From contig OY754981.1 of assembly GCA_963576475.1 (NCBI GenBank), forward strand, positions 22,882,839-22,946,838: 64,000 bases of DNA, written 5' to 3'. The stretch is from Molanna angustata. Taxonomy: Eukaryota; Arthropoda; Insecta; Trichoptera; Molannidae. Position numbers and translations under genes: made by a program. This document shows positions 1 to 10,278 of this stretch, in pieces. Every line of letters begins with the position of its first letter. The stretch's first letter is position 1. The notes under the pieces are model-generated. The model made no database searches and was not told where the DNA came from. It saw only the letters and a program-made list of their open reading frames with translations.

Positions 1-1868
1 CTAGTCAGCGCAATGAATGTATGCCAACTAAAACTACGCTGTAACAGACGAATTTCTAGTATACGTACACCTACCGATACGCACACCTACATAATACGTA
101 GACCAACCGATCTACCGCCTCACACACACACACATGTAAAAAAAACTAGGCATACATTTGAATTCGAAATTTGTACTACACGCGGCTTCTGTACATTATA
201 ATTCTATGGTTTTTAAATATATTTATTGTGAAGAATAAAACTGTTTCTTTTATAAAAAGAATAAACATTATACTAAGTTATATATAATATGCTAGTTTAT
301 AACTATAACCTGATTTTATTTCGTACATAACCCAGAAACCTGATAATAATCACCTAACAACTACAAATAAAAATCAATACTATTACATACCTGCCTCTTC
401 CCATCAAATTGGATTCATTTTTACGTTTCGCTGGTTATTTGGGATCCTTTTAATAGCCAATAATAACCTTGGCTGGCGTGAATTTGAGTGTGATATAAAA
501 ATTGTTTCTGATGTGTGTTTATTGTTACATATAAAGTCTATTTCCCTCCAAGTATGGGTATGTAAGTAGGTATTGGATATACGCCAAAGATGATATCAAA
601 AGACATCTGACGAGTATCTCCATTATGCTTTTGACAAGAAAAATATACCGCTCTATTTTGTCTTGTATCGAAAAACCATAAAATATGTATGATTTGGCGC
701 CTTAGTCCTATGCCATTGTAAAATCTGCTGTTACAATATTTTCTTTGTTCAGATGTTAAATGGGCTGACACGATGTTATTGTGTTTATATGATATTATAT
801 AAGTATACAAACATATATAAGTTTGGCTTAAATAAAAAATCAATAAGAAATTTTACGAATGTCGTATCTAATACCTCCTCTATATTTAGTTCAACAAACA
901 ACAATAAAATACTTCTGATTCCTTCTTTAGGTTAAATTACGTGAAGAAAAGAGAAGTCACAGACGAATTTTTTGCTCGTTGAGGCTTTGTCGATTTTTTT
1001 AAAAAATGAAAATAATTTGTATATATTTCGTTACCACATCAATAAATTAATTTTATTTTGTTTTTTATCATCCATGGAGCCTAGATTGGGGGCATGAACT
1101 TTTACAGAATCTTACACTGCATATAAAATAGTGTTTCTTATACATAATGCCGATTCTTCATACTTACTCGTACTAATAACTCTTGATTGCCCCCAGCGTC
1201 ACACTCGTTCAAAGATCTGTTTTTTTTTTGTAAATTGCCCACGAACCAATTTCATAAAAAAACATTCGTGGATCGCTCAACAACTTACTACAAACTACAA
1301 CAAATGAAATAGTTTGCAAACCCTGGACATTTTTCATGATGCCATTGGTAAATTAAGGTCCCGGGTGAGGCTGTAGTTGGTTTAATTGATCAATGCGTAA
1401 ATTCAAAAATTTTCGAGGGTATTCCTATTCCTCTGTTCTCTCTCCCTTCCTGTTCAATAGAGGTTTGTAAATTGTAAGCCTAGCTACTTATTGGATTGTA
1501 TAAAAACATTAGGGAACTTTACTGGTTGTGTTTATATGTATTGTGTTTTATGTTTTACAAAAAAATAATTTATTCAACTATCTGTTCCCAGAATAAAATA
1601 AAATTTATAATGCCAAGCAGAATGCAAAAAGGCTCTGTAAGTATTTCATCAGAGTAATATTAAATTACAATTAGAGGTGACCATAATTATTTTATGTAAA
1701 TTAAAAAGTGAAAAAAAAAACATAAGAAGTGATTGCAATATTGAAATGAATACAATTAGTTATTGCAATAGACAATGTCTAATGAATATGAATCGATCAC
1801 TTCCTGACAAGTAACCGAATCAATGTTGTTTAAAAATGAAAGACATAACTCTTATTTTTCTTTTTTTT
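1..1868. other. AT-rich DNA, no supported gene
   Basis: No gene, RNA or repeat can be supported here. A 101-codon frame on the minus strand (538-843) has no recognisable domain and is treated as chance. The sequence is AT-rich with homopolymer runs, as expected of intergenic or intronic DNA. Confidence 0.6.
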
Positions 1869-1869
1869 T

Positions 1870-2112
1870 CTTCTTCCTCAACCCGTCTACTCCTGAACGG
1901 AGGCCTCCTCCATTATTGCCTCCATGTCGTCCTGTCCTTCGCAGTCCGCATTCAGGACGTGCTAAAATATCACTCGATATCGTCCCTCCATTTAAGCTGT
2001 GGTCGCCTCACACTTCTCTTTGTCTTTAGGTCTCCAAGTCAGCACTGTCCACTTATCGTCCGAGCTTCTGACTGCGTCTCCTGCTCATTTCTAAATCGCC
2101 ACACGTTGAATT
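1870..2112 (-). pseudogene. RTE-type LINE, decayed C-terminal fragment
   Basis: Read on the minus strand, the segment gives RPQLKWRDDI and then MRTAKDRTTWRQ, with stops and frame breaks between. This matches the end of the RTE-type endonuclease/reverse transcriptase whose better copy lies at 3617-4204 (PPLRWRDDI ... WMQAAQDRAKWREMEEAF). Only the last 70 or so codons remain. It is GC-richer than its surroundings, as the other LINE pieces are. It is dead, and its edges are approximate. Confidence 0.6.
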
Positions 2113-2189
2113 ATATAAGTAAGTTTTGATCTTTTTTTCGCTGATTGAAAAAAAAATGATTCTTCGAATATGAAATTCTCAAAATTACA

Positions 2190-2383
2190 TACATACCATC
2201 ACGCCATTTCCCTATTTGGGGTAGGCAGAGAGAACCGAATGCCAGACTCCTCTCTCTTGACATACATTCCTCGCTTCATTCACGTCCATACATCGTCTCA
2301 TACACGCTCTTCTATTATTCTTACTTCTAACATCACCATCTTTCAAAATCCCATTTATGTGATCGTGCCAACTTTTTCTTGGC
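2190..2383 (-). pseudogene. LINE ORF2 3' tail (family ending VLSAYPK)
   Basis: The minus strand encodes WHDHINGILKDGDVRSKN, then RRACMRRCMDVNEARNV and a terminal VLSAYPK before a stop, followed by a short TATG-type tail. The same ending occurs at 46158-46770, 63545-63830, 44443-45075 and 58745-58850, so it is the 3' terminus of one dispersed LINE family, probably RTE-type. The copy is strongly 5'-truncated: only the last 60 codons and the 3' UTR survive. Confidence 0.7.
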
Positions 2384-2389
2384 ACAAAA

Positions 2390-3165
2390 TTGATGGTTTT
2401 ATTTACAAAAAACAAAATATAAAAAAAAATGTTGAGACTTAGTACACTATAAAACATTAAGATCTGGCGACAGGTACTCATTTAATATTTAATTGTTTAA
2501 ATTAAAAATAATATTCAGCGAGCAAAAAGGTTTGTTTGGACTTACTCAAGCTTTGTTGTGTGTTGATAATCTCACCAAAATTTTCCTACCCCGCCACGTA
2601 TTTTTTAAAATTACTCGCACGCGTCGTGTGACGCCATGTTTTTATCGAGTATCAGCCCATTCATAAATAATTCCGATCCATTATGATTTGTCTCGTTCGT
2701 TGGCTGTTCAATTATTAATTTCAGCAAAGTCGAACGTTAATATTTAAATATTCACAGTGTTACATATAACAACAAAAGGCATACATACATTATATTATTA
2801 TTATGAACAGACTCGATTGCAAACTTAAATATTTTTCAGGACAACGCCGGGTGTAATAAACATCAGATGATAAAAACGATCTTCCAGATGTTTCCTATTC
2901 TGTGGTTTTTCCTGTGCACTGTCGAAACTATTAAGACATCCACACTCAGTGATCTGTGAACTTGTACCAAATACTATAGATAAGTATTTGCTTGTACTAA
3001 ACTTTTTTCACATGTCACTTATTGTCACTAGACCATAGAATACACCACAGTTCATTTTTATCAAGATCGGATGACCTGTCAAAATTGACATTAAACGCGA
3101 CATTGGCATTAAAGATTTTCAACATGAAAAAATATTATAAATAGTGTTAACAATCATACAACTAT
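2390..3165. other. AT-rich DNA, nothing recognised
   Basis: I see no gene, SINE, TIR or tandem repeat that can be supported in this interval. Confidence 0.5.
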
Positions 3166-3169
3166 GTAC

Positions 3170-3602
3170 TTACTTACTTACTTTACGGGTCGTCTGTGCT
3201 GCATGTCGTCTTCATTTGTGGGCATATTAGTAGATGGGCTGTTCCTCTCCGCAGTCGCAGCATGTATCTTCTCCCTCAGACTGTTAAGGGTCCTCCATGT
3301 TGGAAAGTCCAAACCAAACGCGGTATTCACTTCCTCAGATGGTGTCATCCAGAGTCTGCTGCCGAGTTGTTGCCTCCATAGATACTCTCTATACAGTTTT
3401 GTGGAGGTCCCAATTCCGTGGTAGATATAAGAAAGTTCTTTCTCGACCGCAGTCTCAGTGCAGCCATCTGATGGTTGTGTACTGGGTGTCTAGGGTCATG
3501 GATCTGTTTGTGTCTTTCCACATCAGCCGTCGCCTTTCTTCTGATGTCAGATGGTGCGATTCCAATAATTGGGTAAAGTTCATGCGGGGTAGGTTTAAGG
3601 CA
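3170..3602 (-). pseudogene. CR1/Jockey-group LINE, distal part (interrupted)
   Basis: This is the minus-strand end of a LINE ORF2. The frame reads CLKPTPHELYPIIGIAPSDI, then a basic stretch, then FGLDFPTWRTLNSLREKI and a short cysteine-poor tail. The tail ends in a stop and a (TAAG)3-like run at about 3170-3187. The upstream half of the same frame continues at 4211-4325, on the other side of an inserted RTE fragment. The clade is uncertain; the FPTWRTLN and CLKPTP signatures fit CR1/Jockey-type C-termini as I know them. Frameshifts show it is inactive. Confidence 0.65.
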
Positions 3603-4210
3603 AAATTGAAAATGTAAAACACTATGTATATTTGGGGCACACCATACAATTGGGCAGAGAAAACCAAACTGCTGAAGTCCAAAGAAGAATTGGACTAAGC
3701 TGGGCAGCCTTTGGGAAAATGGGTCATATACTTAAAAACCGCAAAATACCCATAAACCTTAAGTGGAAAGTATACGAAACGTGCATATCACCAGTAACAA
3801 CATATGGCTTAGAGACTGCGACACTGACCAAACGAAGCATGGAAAAAATAAGGATTACTCAAAGAGCCATGGAAAGAGCCATGTTGGGTATAACCTTGAG
3901 AGATAGAGTGCGGAATGAAATAATTAGGCAACAAACAAGAATTATAGATGTCGCCAAACGTATAGCAACTCTAAAATGGCGGTGGGCAGGTCACGTGGCC
4001 AGAAGCTCAGATGACAGATGGCCAAAAAGAGTCATAACATGGAGACCAAGAGCAGCAACCAAGAGCGTGGGGAGGCCACCATTGCGATGGAGAGACGACA
4101 TTGTAAGATATGCTGGTATAAACTGGATGCAGGCAGCTCAAGACAGAGCAAAGTGGAGAGAAATGGAGGAGGCCTTCGTCCAGGAGTGGACGGGAGTAGG
4201 CTAACGAGAG
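3603..4210 (+). mobile_element. 5'-truncated RTE-type LINE insertion with 12-bp TSD
   Basis: This 608-bp insertion is flanked by an exact 12-bp direct repeat, AGGTTTAAGGCA, at 3591-3602 and 4211-4222. It splits a minus-strand LINE whose reading frame continues on both sides, so it is certainly younger than its host. It has no poly-A tail and ends just after the ORF2 stop, which suits RTE elements. Removing it together with one repeat copy would rejoin the host frame at ARCLKP. Confidence 0.85.
3617..4204 (+). pseudogene. RTE-type endonuclease/reverse transcriptase, C-terminal 195 codons
   Basis: The open frame covers the thumb and C-terminal part of an RTE-clade ORF2. It begins YLGHTIQLG (the end of the RT palm) and continues with ISPVTTYGLETATLTKRSME, RAMLGITLRDRVRNE, LKWRWAGHVARSSDDRW, VGRPPLRWRDDIV and WREMEEAFVQEWTGVG, then a stop. 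The catalytic palm and the endonuclease are missing through 5' truncation during insertion. There are no stops inside the remaining frame, so the insertion is not very old. The family call is from memory of lepidopteran RTE proteins; no search was run. Confidence 0.8.
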
Positions 4211-4325
4211 AGGTTTAAGGCATCTGGCCATGTCGTTTACTGCAATTTCTAATTGTTTGGTATGCGATGACATTTGCCAAACGGGGCAGGCATACTCAGC
4301 TGCGGAGATATACAGATGCGGAGAT
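4211..4325 (-). pseudogene. CR1/Jockey-group LINE, proximal part (interrupted)
   Basis: Minus-strand frame YISAAEYACPVWQMSSHTKQ followed by LEIAVNDMARCLKP, the region just after the RT palm in many LINEs. It joins in phase to the fragment at 3170-3602 when the RTE insertion is removed. The 5' side is lost where a fold-back fragment begins near 4330. Confidence 0.65.
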
Positions 4326-4329
4326 ACGA

Positions 4330-4560
4330 CTACTTAATTAATATGTTGAAAAAAATAATTTATTTGAAAAATCTGATCGAATGCTAATACATAATATATT
4401 TATTCCTAAACGCTATTATCATTAAAGTAGTCGCTATTATCATTACAGACTAACCCGATAATTATACGTGATGCAATAAAATACAACGAAATAATAGTAT
4501 GATGTGTACCTACGTTAATCTCCAGTCCTCTAAATTTTTAGGTTAAATCACACACTTGTC
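4330..4560. repeat. Fragment of the 1.2-kb fold-back family
   Basis: Segments such as GATGCAATAAAATACAACG and the following TGATGTGTA and TAGGTTA pieces match the right arm of the fold-back element at 38783-39977, and the 5' half resembles its left arm. It is a decayed copy without clear ends. Confidence 0.5.
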
Positions 4561-4714
4561 ACTTCCCATTTGCCATTGTTATACATACATAGTTACACGA
4601 AATCTTGAAAACAATTTCTGAACACATCGGTGAGGGGCAAGACGATTTAAAGAGACATGGTAATATGCTTCTACACCCACCGTATAAGTATTGAAGGAAG
4701 GAATCATAATTGTT

Positions 4715-4870
4715 GACCGTTTAAGTGGTTAGTTGGATATTTGACTTCTGATGTACATGTCATGGATTCGACTCATCAAGATTATTTATTTATTTATATT
4801 TTTTCGGGAGACTATCAGCTATGTATTAGTCAAAATGAAAATCTCCAGAATAACACGTGTATGGGGAGTG
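4715..4870 (+). mobile_element. Degenerate tRNA-derived SINE
   Basis: TAAGTGGTTAGTTGGATAT, then CATGGATTCGACTC, follow the order A box, B box seen in the better SINE copies at 57063 and 60472. The tail TTTCGGGAGACTATCAGC fits weakly. This is an old copy. Confidence 0.4.
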
Positions 4871-5173
4871 CCTGGGTGTGAGCTAAAAAACACTCGCTGA
4901 CAACAAATACGTAAGCATTGTCAAAAAATCATGTCTTTTAGAAATAAATAAATTATTATTAAATGTGGGTGTTGGATTAACGTTTAAAGTAATACCTACA
5001 TCATGATGTGAAACTTAAAAGATTATCTGAGAGACTGTATAATTTTTTTATGTGCCATGGTCGAATATATTTTGACAGACACTTTATACATATTTTGATT
5101 AAATCAATACAACCAATACTTATTTTTACTAACAATTGTTTCTTACTCTACTCATTGTTTTGATCGGTATGAA

Positions 5174-5266
5174 TATTTGGTTAGGTTAGGACTTATTTAA
5201 TTTGTGATGTAATTAAGTCTTTTTTAATTACATCACAAATTAAATAAATCGTTGACTAACCAAATA
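5174..5266. repeat. Miniature hairpin with 11-bp and 23-bp inverted repeats
   Basis: The outer arms TATTTGGTTAG (5174-5184) and CTAACCAAATA (5256-5266) are exact inverted repeats. Inside them, 5193-5215 and 5225-5247 form a perfect 23-bp palindrome with a 9-nt loop. The size and layout suggest a very small MITE or a fold-back remnant. Confidence 0.7.
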
Positions 5267-5269
5267 ACA

Positions 5270-6430
5270 TCTACGTCAAAAATTTTAGATTTTTCAAATA
5301 TTTTCAATGCCTTAAACAAATATTATTACTTTTATGATTGTAATATAAACTCGTGATTTTTCGAGCATCATAAATAATTTAAATACCGCTTATCAACGCA
5401 ATTCGTAAAAGCCTATTATTATACATAAATAACGATCATTCTGTTAATTATGATATAATACTCAGAAACACAAAGAAAGATTTTCTTATTTCGTTGTAGG
5501 TTTCCTAAAAAGTGGATGTTAAAGGCTTCTTCTTCACTTTTGTACTACACAAAGAAGATATTCAAGGTTATTTATTCATTAAGAAACCATAATAGGATTT
5601 TTTTAAACTGGGAAAATATGAGATGCTATCTTTTCTATCCCGTTCCTTACTTATTTCAGAGTTATTTCAGCGTAAAAGACCATAAATATTGGAGAAATCA
5701 TTGTCATCACCTTATTTTTCTGACATTCCAATGATGTGAGTCTAGTCATAAAGCTTTGAACATATTTATTTATTTCTTACATTTATTGCGTACAGCAGAT
5801 AAGCCTTATTTAACAATATTATAAAAGAACATTATATTTTTACAAGGCCAATAACTAAGACATCATTTGAGAGTCAATGGTCATGAACATATATTTTTCA
5901 TTACATCTGATGTACTCCATCCGATGAATTGGAGTGTTTAATGACATTAATATACTTGATGTATCGCAATAATATCCAAAGCACGCTTGTACATATATAT
6001 TTAAAAACATAAACAAACTCGACTCTACACAAACCTGTAGACAGATCGAAAAGGTTTAAGTCATAATACCTAGACTTAAGTCAACATTCGGACTGAGACT
6101 TAAATCAACATTCGGACCAATAAACTATTATTAAATGAACTACCTACAACACTTGACAAAACATTTAAACGATACATCAAATTTGGATAAAACAATAGGG
6201 CAGAGATTAAACTAAAAAAATAATTAACCAATAAAAAATACAAACTAAGAAAACATACATGTCTCAGAAATGAACGCTCTTATTATTTTCACTATCTCAG
6301 AACGCTCTGATTATTTTCACTATCAATATTATTCTGATTCAATATCCGAATTTTGATTCTGTCGAAAAACATAGAGCAAGTTTTCATGGTTGGGCATTAT
6401 AATAATAAACACTTTAAATAAACACTTCCT
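5270..6430. other. AT-rich DNA with short direct repeats
   Basis: No gene is supported. Two short duplications are visible: ACTTAARTCAACATTCGGAC near 6073 and 6101, and a repeated ACGCTCTxATTATTTTCAC unit near 6270-6325. The rest is unassigned. Confidence 0.5.
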
Positions 6431-6439
6431 TTCACCAGG

Positions 6440-6766
6440 AGCAAGTGGCGAGGTTATTCTTCCAACTAACCAGTGTTTCCATCAATGTATTATCAGGTCA
6501 GGTAATCAAAACTTATAGCAATATTTACCTTGATACCTATCTTCATAGATTGCGCCTTGTAAACTCGTCCTCATGTCAGTTAAGTCGTCACCCCGATCAA
6601 ACTTCAGAGTACATCCTCTGGGAATGCTCTCACCCAAATGTGTCCTACAACAGAACGGAGCTTCTCGCAGCTGTCCGTGGGCCTCTTCAAGGTCCCATTG
6701 GGCATGCGGATTTAGTGGTCTCTAAGAAGAACTTTACAGCCTTCAAATTGTTTTGCCATGGCTATT
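6440..6766 (+). pseudogene. R1-type LINE ORF2, C-terminal fragment
   Basis: The frame contains SSSCQLSRHPDQTSEYILWE followed by C, and GPIGHADLVVSKKNFTAFK. It aligns by eye with the end of the intact ORF2 at 10268-13456 (SSSCQLCDNPEQTSEHILWE; GPIGHADLVATKSNFRAFK). The second cysteine of the CX2CX8HX4C zinc motif is replaced by serine and the histidine position by tyrosine, so the motif is broken. It is a related but older subfamily, and its 3' UTR follows. Confidence 0.75.
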
Positions 6767-6884
6767 GAGCCTTTCTATCTGCTGAATAAAAAAAATGAAT
6801 TTCCAGGGTGTCCTTGGTCAACTCTCACAGGCTTGAATTACTCTCGCGACAATCCATGTCAGTGAATATTATTTTCACCGACGT

Positions 6885-7060
6885 CAATTGTTATTTTTTC
6901 ACAATTGTGCCGAGACCACGAGTCTAGAGGAGCTTCTAAAGCTACTCTTCGTGCCATGCATTCTTACTAGCGTTCTGCGAAGTGGCCGTTTTCAGTCCCC
7001 GTATGCGGAGCTGGTGGAAATAGGCGTAGCTAATATCTACCTTGATTCAGTATCACCAAT
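6885..7060 (+). repeat. R1-type LINE 3' UTR
   Basis: The order CTCTTCGTGCCATGCATTCT, AGCGTTCTGCGAAGTGGCC, then TTTTCAGTCCCCGTATGCGG matches the 3' UTR at 13500-13604 (TTCGTATGTTC, GGGGCCGTTATTAGTCCCC) and, more closely, the detached copy at 20484-20640. Confidence 0.65.
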
Positions 7061-7064
7061 AGCA

Positions 7065-8825
7065 ATATTGTCATGATCATTATTTTAAGATTTTCTCCAT
7101 ACTATGTACGATAATTATCGAGTTAAAAAGATTTTTTAATATTTTATATCTGAGACAGAAATCACATCATTTCCACTTACTTATTTTAAATTTCTATATT
7201 TTGCTTTATTACAAAGTAAATTTTATCAAAAAAAAATTTTTTTGGTAGTTATATACATCCAAATATTTCGACGAAATATTTGGATGGGTGTGGTGTACAA
7301 TTATAATTGTTTAATGGCCTTGTCAAAAGTTCAAATGTGTTGAGTAAAAAGCATTTTTATGTTTACTTTGCGAAATCAGCGCCATAAAATTTTTATTTCT
7401 CTTCGGATGCTTTCTTGGTATATTCCAAGTTATTTCGTTGAATGGTTTATTGAGAATATCGTAATAATGGTTTATTGAGAATAAATGCACACTTTTTCTC
7501 TATATCTCTTTAACACAAAGATTGTTTTTTATCACAAAATTTGCATTATCTGTAACTTTTCTTTTCTTTTTAAATATAAATGTATCTTGAAAGATCTTGT
7601 AAAAATATATGAATAAAACTTATCCATGTTTGAAAAAATAATATTATTAACAGAATTGTTTAAAACCAACCACAAGGTTAAATAAAATTTTATGTTTTTA
7701 CTGGCAGATTTTGTTATTTACAATTCCGTTTCCGTTAAACACCTTTTTTCATTTTCCACGACATTTTTTATAGTATTAAACAGGATTTTTTTAAGATTCT
7801 GTTGAATGTTTAATTGAATTACTTAACTCGTATGTTTAGTTGATGGATGATATTGATCTTAATTATTTTATGTTTTCAAAAAATCATGTCACAAAAAAAT
7901 CTATGTAATTTATTGCAGTGAAATTAAGGCTTATGTATCGTTCATTTCAAAAATAACTTCAAATATTGTTAGGAAAATGTTAATAGTTCATTATACGGCA
8001 TAAGGTATATATTTCATAATATTGTGCAAAATCTATATTGCATAATATTACATAATCCTTCTTGCACAACATCATGCAACGTTTGAGAAAATCTCAAGTA
8101 TTTTCGTAATTCCTTAAGTTACCATACCTTACTGCAATGGAGAATCATAATACATACTCACTAGAGACTAAATATAATTCATAACGGTTAGGGAGGTATT
8201 TTGCAATAGAAAATATTATATTATAGAAATGGAGAAAACAAAGAGAATCAGACGCCTAATATTGTGATCCAAATAAAACATTCGTAGATACATTTGTAAA
8301 ATTTATGTTCAAACAAGTTTACTGCCGCAATTTTGATACGTCGGATATACCTATTTATTGAAATAGCCTCAAATATCAGTTTACTTTTGAATAATTTGAA
8401 TTCAACTTTAACGGTTTTGCTTATTAGATTTCGTTAATAGCTTACTAATCGCTCAACTAGATAATCACGCCTAAAATGGTTAAGATCGGTATTAAAAAAT
8501 CTTACTTTTAAACGTATTCTAAGATATGACTAACTAGTTCACAGAATTGTTTACAAACATCCTCATTTATTTGTGCCGTTTTGAGTCAATTTAAACACGA
8601 TTGCGAAGAAGAATAATAAGGAAAAACGTTATAAGAACTAAATTTTTCTGTCAATCTCAAATATGCGTCGGATCATATGTGAAAGATCCGCCATTTTGAA
8701 ATATTTGGTATGACGCGTTATTCAAGCGTTAAACAACCTCTCGACCTGTCCTAATTTGACGTCTATAAAATAAAGGTACCTATAATAATGATAGTCACGG
8801 TTTATAAGTAAACTACATCGAAAAA
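7065..8825. other. AT-rich DNA, one palindrome
   Basis: No gene is supported. Apart from a 15-bp palindrome (separate entry) I note only a short duplicated TGGTTTATTGAGAATA at about 7443 and 7469. Confidence 0.5.
7256..7286. repeat. 15-bp near-perfect palindrome
   Basis: CATCCAAATATTTCG at 7256-7270 is exactly reversed and complemented at 7272-7286, with one base between. It may be a remnant of two abutting transposon ends. Confidence 0.65.
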
Positions 8826-8829
8826 TTTT

Positions 8830-8968
8830 AATATATCTGGATTTATTTGCAACAAGTTCATAATATACATTCCATAAATTGAGCATTGATTCTTGGTGAA
8901 CAGAATTCGAACTCGCGACCACTGGAACACTTACCCAGCGCGTTAATCCCTTTGCCACCACCCATCAA
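8830..8968 (-). mobile_element. tRNA-derived SINE (Thr-like family), minus strand
   Basis: On the minus strand: GGTGGCAAAGGGATTAACGC (A-box region), GCGCTGGGTAAGTGTTCCAG, then GGTCGCGAGTTCGAATTC (B box) and GTTCACC. It belongs to the same family as the copies at 20690, 35437 and 36281. The copy is diverged. Confidence 0.65.
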
Positions 8969-8969
8969 T

Positions 8970-10067
8970 AAGTATGTATATTTATAGGAAGAGCTCATTC
9001 ATGAGCTCATTCTAATGTGTATTTTGATTTTAATCAGCAATTGATAATGCATTGATGTAAAACATTTTCCTTAGGAATGTTTAGTTAGTTTGTTATGCGT
9101 ATAAAATATTCAATTGAAATTTTCAGTTTGATTCAGTTCTTGTGGATTCTTTGATTCTGAAGGTTTATCTTGTTCCTGGATATATCAGATTTATGCTTCA
9201 AAGACGAGAGTATAAGGAATAGTGAATATTCTTGATTGCTGATATATGATTCAGCTCTTTCGTGGGGAATGTGTGCTTTGAATTGATTTCCTGAAATATG
9301 CTTTGAAACTTGCAAAATGTCACATATTTAAGATGATTTATCAACATTCGCCAAGAAATATTATGTACATTCGTTTTTTTTTTGGGCACTTAATAGCCGA
9401 CCATGAGTAAAAGCAATATATTTCAGAGTTCATTTCTATTTGATGGTCGAAATATTTTTGTATGAAGATTTAGTACATGTGAATCTACTATATCTGATGA
9501 ATAAATTGAAATATTTTTATGAAAAAAATTCAATACAACAATAGAGACGAAAATGGAATATTTTAGTAGAAATGGGAAATACCAACAGAGAAAAAAATAC
9601 AATGTTTGCGAATATGCAACAGTAAAAATAATCGATTTAATATTTAAACTTAGTAACTTGAAAATAAACTTGCTATTTTTTATTGCTTCTCTTTTTTTTG
9701 TAACAAGTTTTTTTTCCCTCCAGCTATTGGTTAATATTTTTCCTAATTAATTATACCTACTAAAAAGTATCTTAAAATGTTTATAACGTAATGTGTTTAT
9801 CAATTTGAATAAAAGTATGTAGGTATTTTAAATTCGCTTGTAATACTCAAAAAATGCGAAATATAAATTTGTCATTGTTAAATATTACTTGTTTGTTCAA
9901 TATAATTTATCAAGTGCAGTAGCTTGACAGACAAATGACAAATGTTCTTAGTTCTGTGGATACCTGTTAATTGGCTTTTCATAATAAGTACACCTTGAGT
10001 AAAATGTGAATTTTTATTTGGTTCGTTAAGATTATTAAACATTTGAGATTTTTTTTATATTTTTGCT
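8970..10067. other. AT-rich DNA; MITE end near 9538
   Basis: CAATAGAGACGAAAATGGAA at about 9539-9558 matches the terminal inverted repeat of the MITE at 43245-43424, so a solitary end seems to be present. Nothing else is supported. Confidence 0.45.
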
Positions 10068-10079
10068 AGTTTTTGCTTA

Positions 10080-10278
10080 CAAAGAACCCGTCAGATGCTC
10101 ACATTGTGCTTCAACGGAACACGTTTACGTGTCATGTCCGAATAGAGCCAATCAACCCACATGCGCTGTTTGTAAGTTGTTTAACAAACCAGCAGTACAC
10201 CGATCAGGCACTAATGACTGTCCAGCTTATCAAGCAACAGTCAGCAGAGCTTTACTCAATATTGACTATGGCGTGTAA
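10080..10278 (+). pseudogene. ORF1 (gag-like) C-terminus with CCHC knuckles
   Basis: The last 66 codons of ORF1 read YKEPVRCSHCASTEHVYVSC then CAVC...H...C. The first is a canonical CX2CX4HX4C zinc knuckle (CSHCASTEHVYVSC). The second is CAVCKLF...HRSGTNDC with wider spacing. Such knuckles bind the element RNA in R1 and related clades. The rest of ORF1 was lost to 5' truncation: the frame opens inside the left target duplication. ORF1 stops at TAA 10276-10278, overlapping the start of ORF2 by 11 bases, so the intact parent element probably makes ORF2 by termination-reinitiation or frameshift coupling (inference). Confidence 0.85.

Noticed and set aside
538..843. 101-codon minus-strand gene
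   Set aside because: No recognised domain, no splice or promoter context, and AT-rich codons compatible with chance.
5175..5190. Telomeric TTAGG repeats
   Set aside because: Only two copies of GGTTA/TTAGG occur, inside a hairpin element.
10073..10267. N-terminal extension of the R1-type ORF2
   Set aside because: This stretch is the ORF1 zinc-knuckle region read out of phase; the ORF1 frame there has a canonical CX2CX4HX4C motif.
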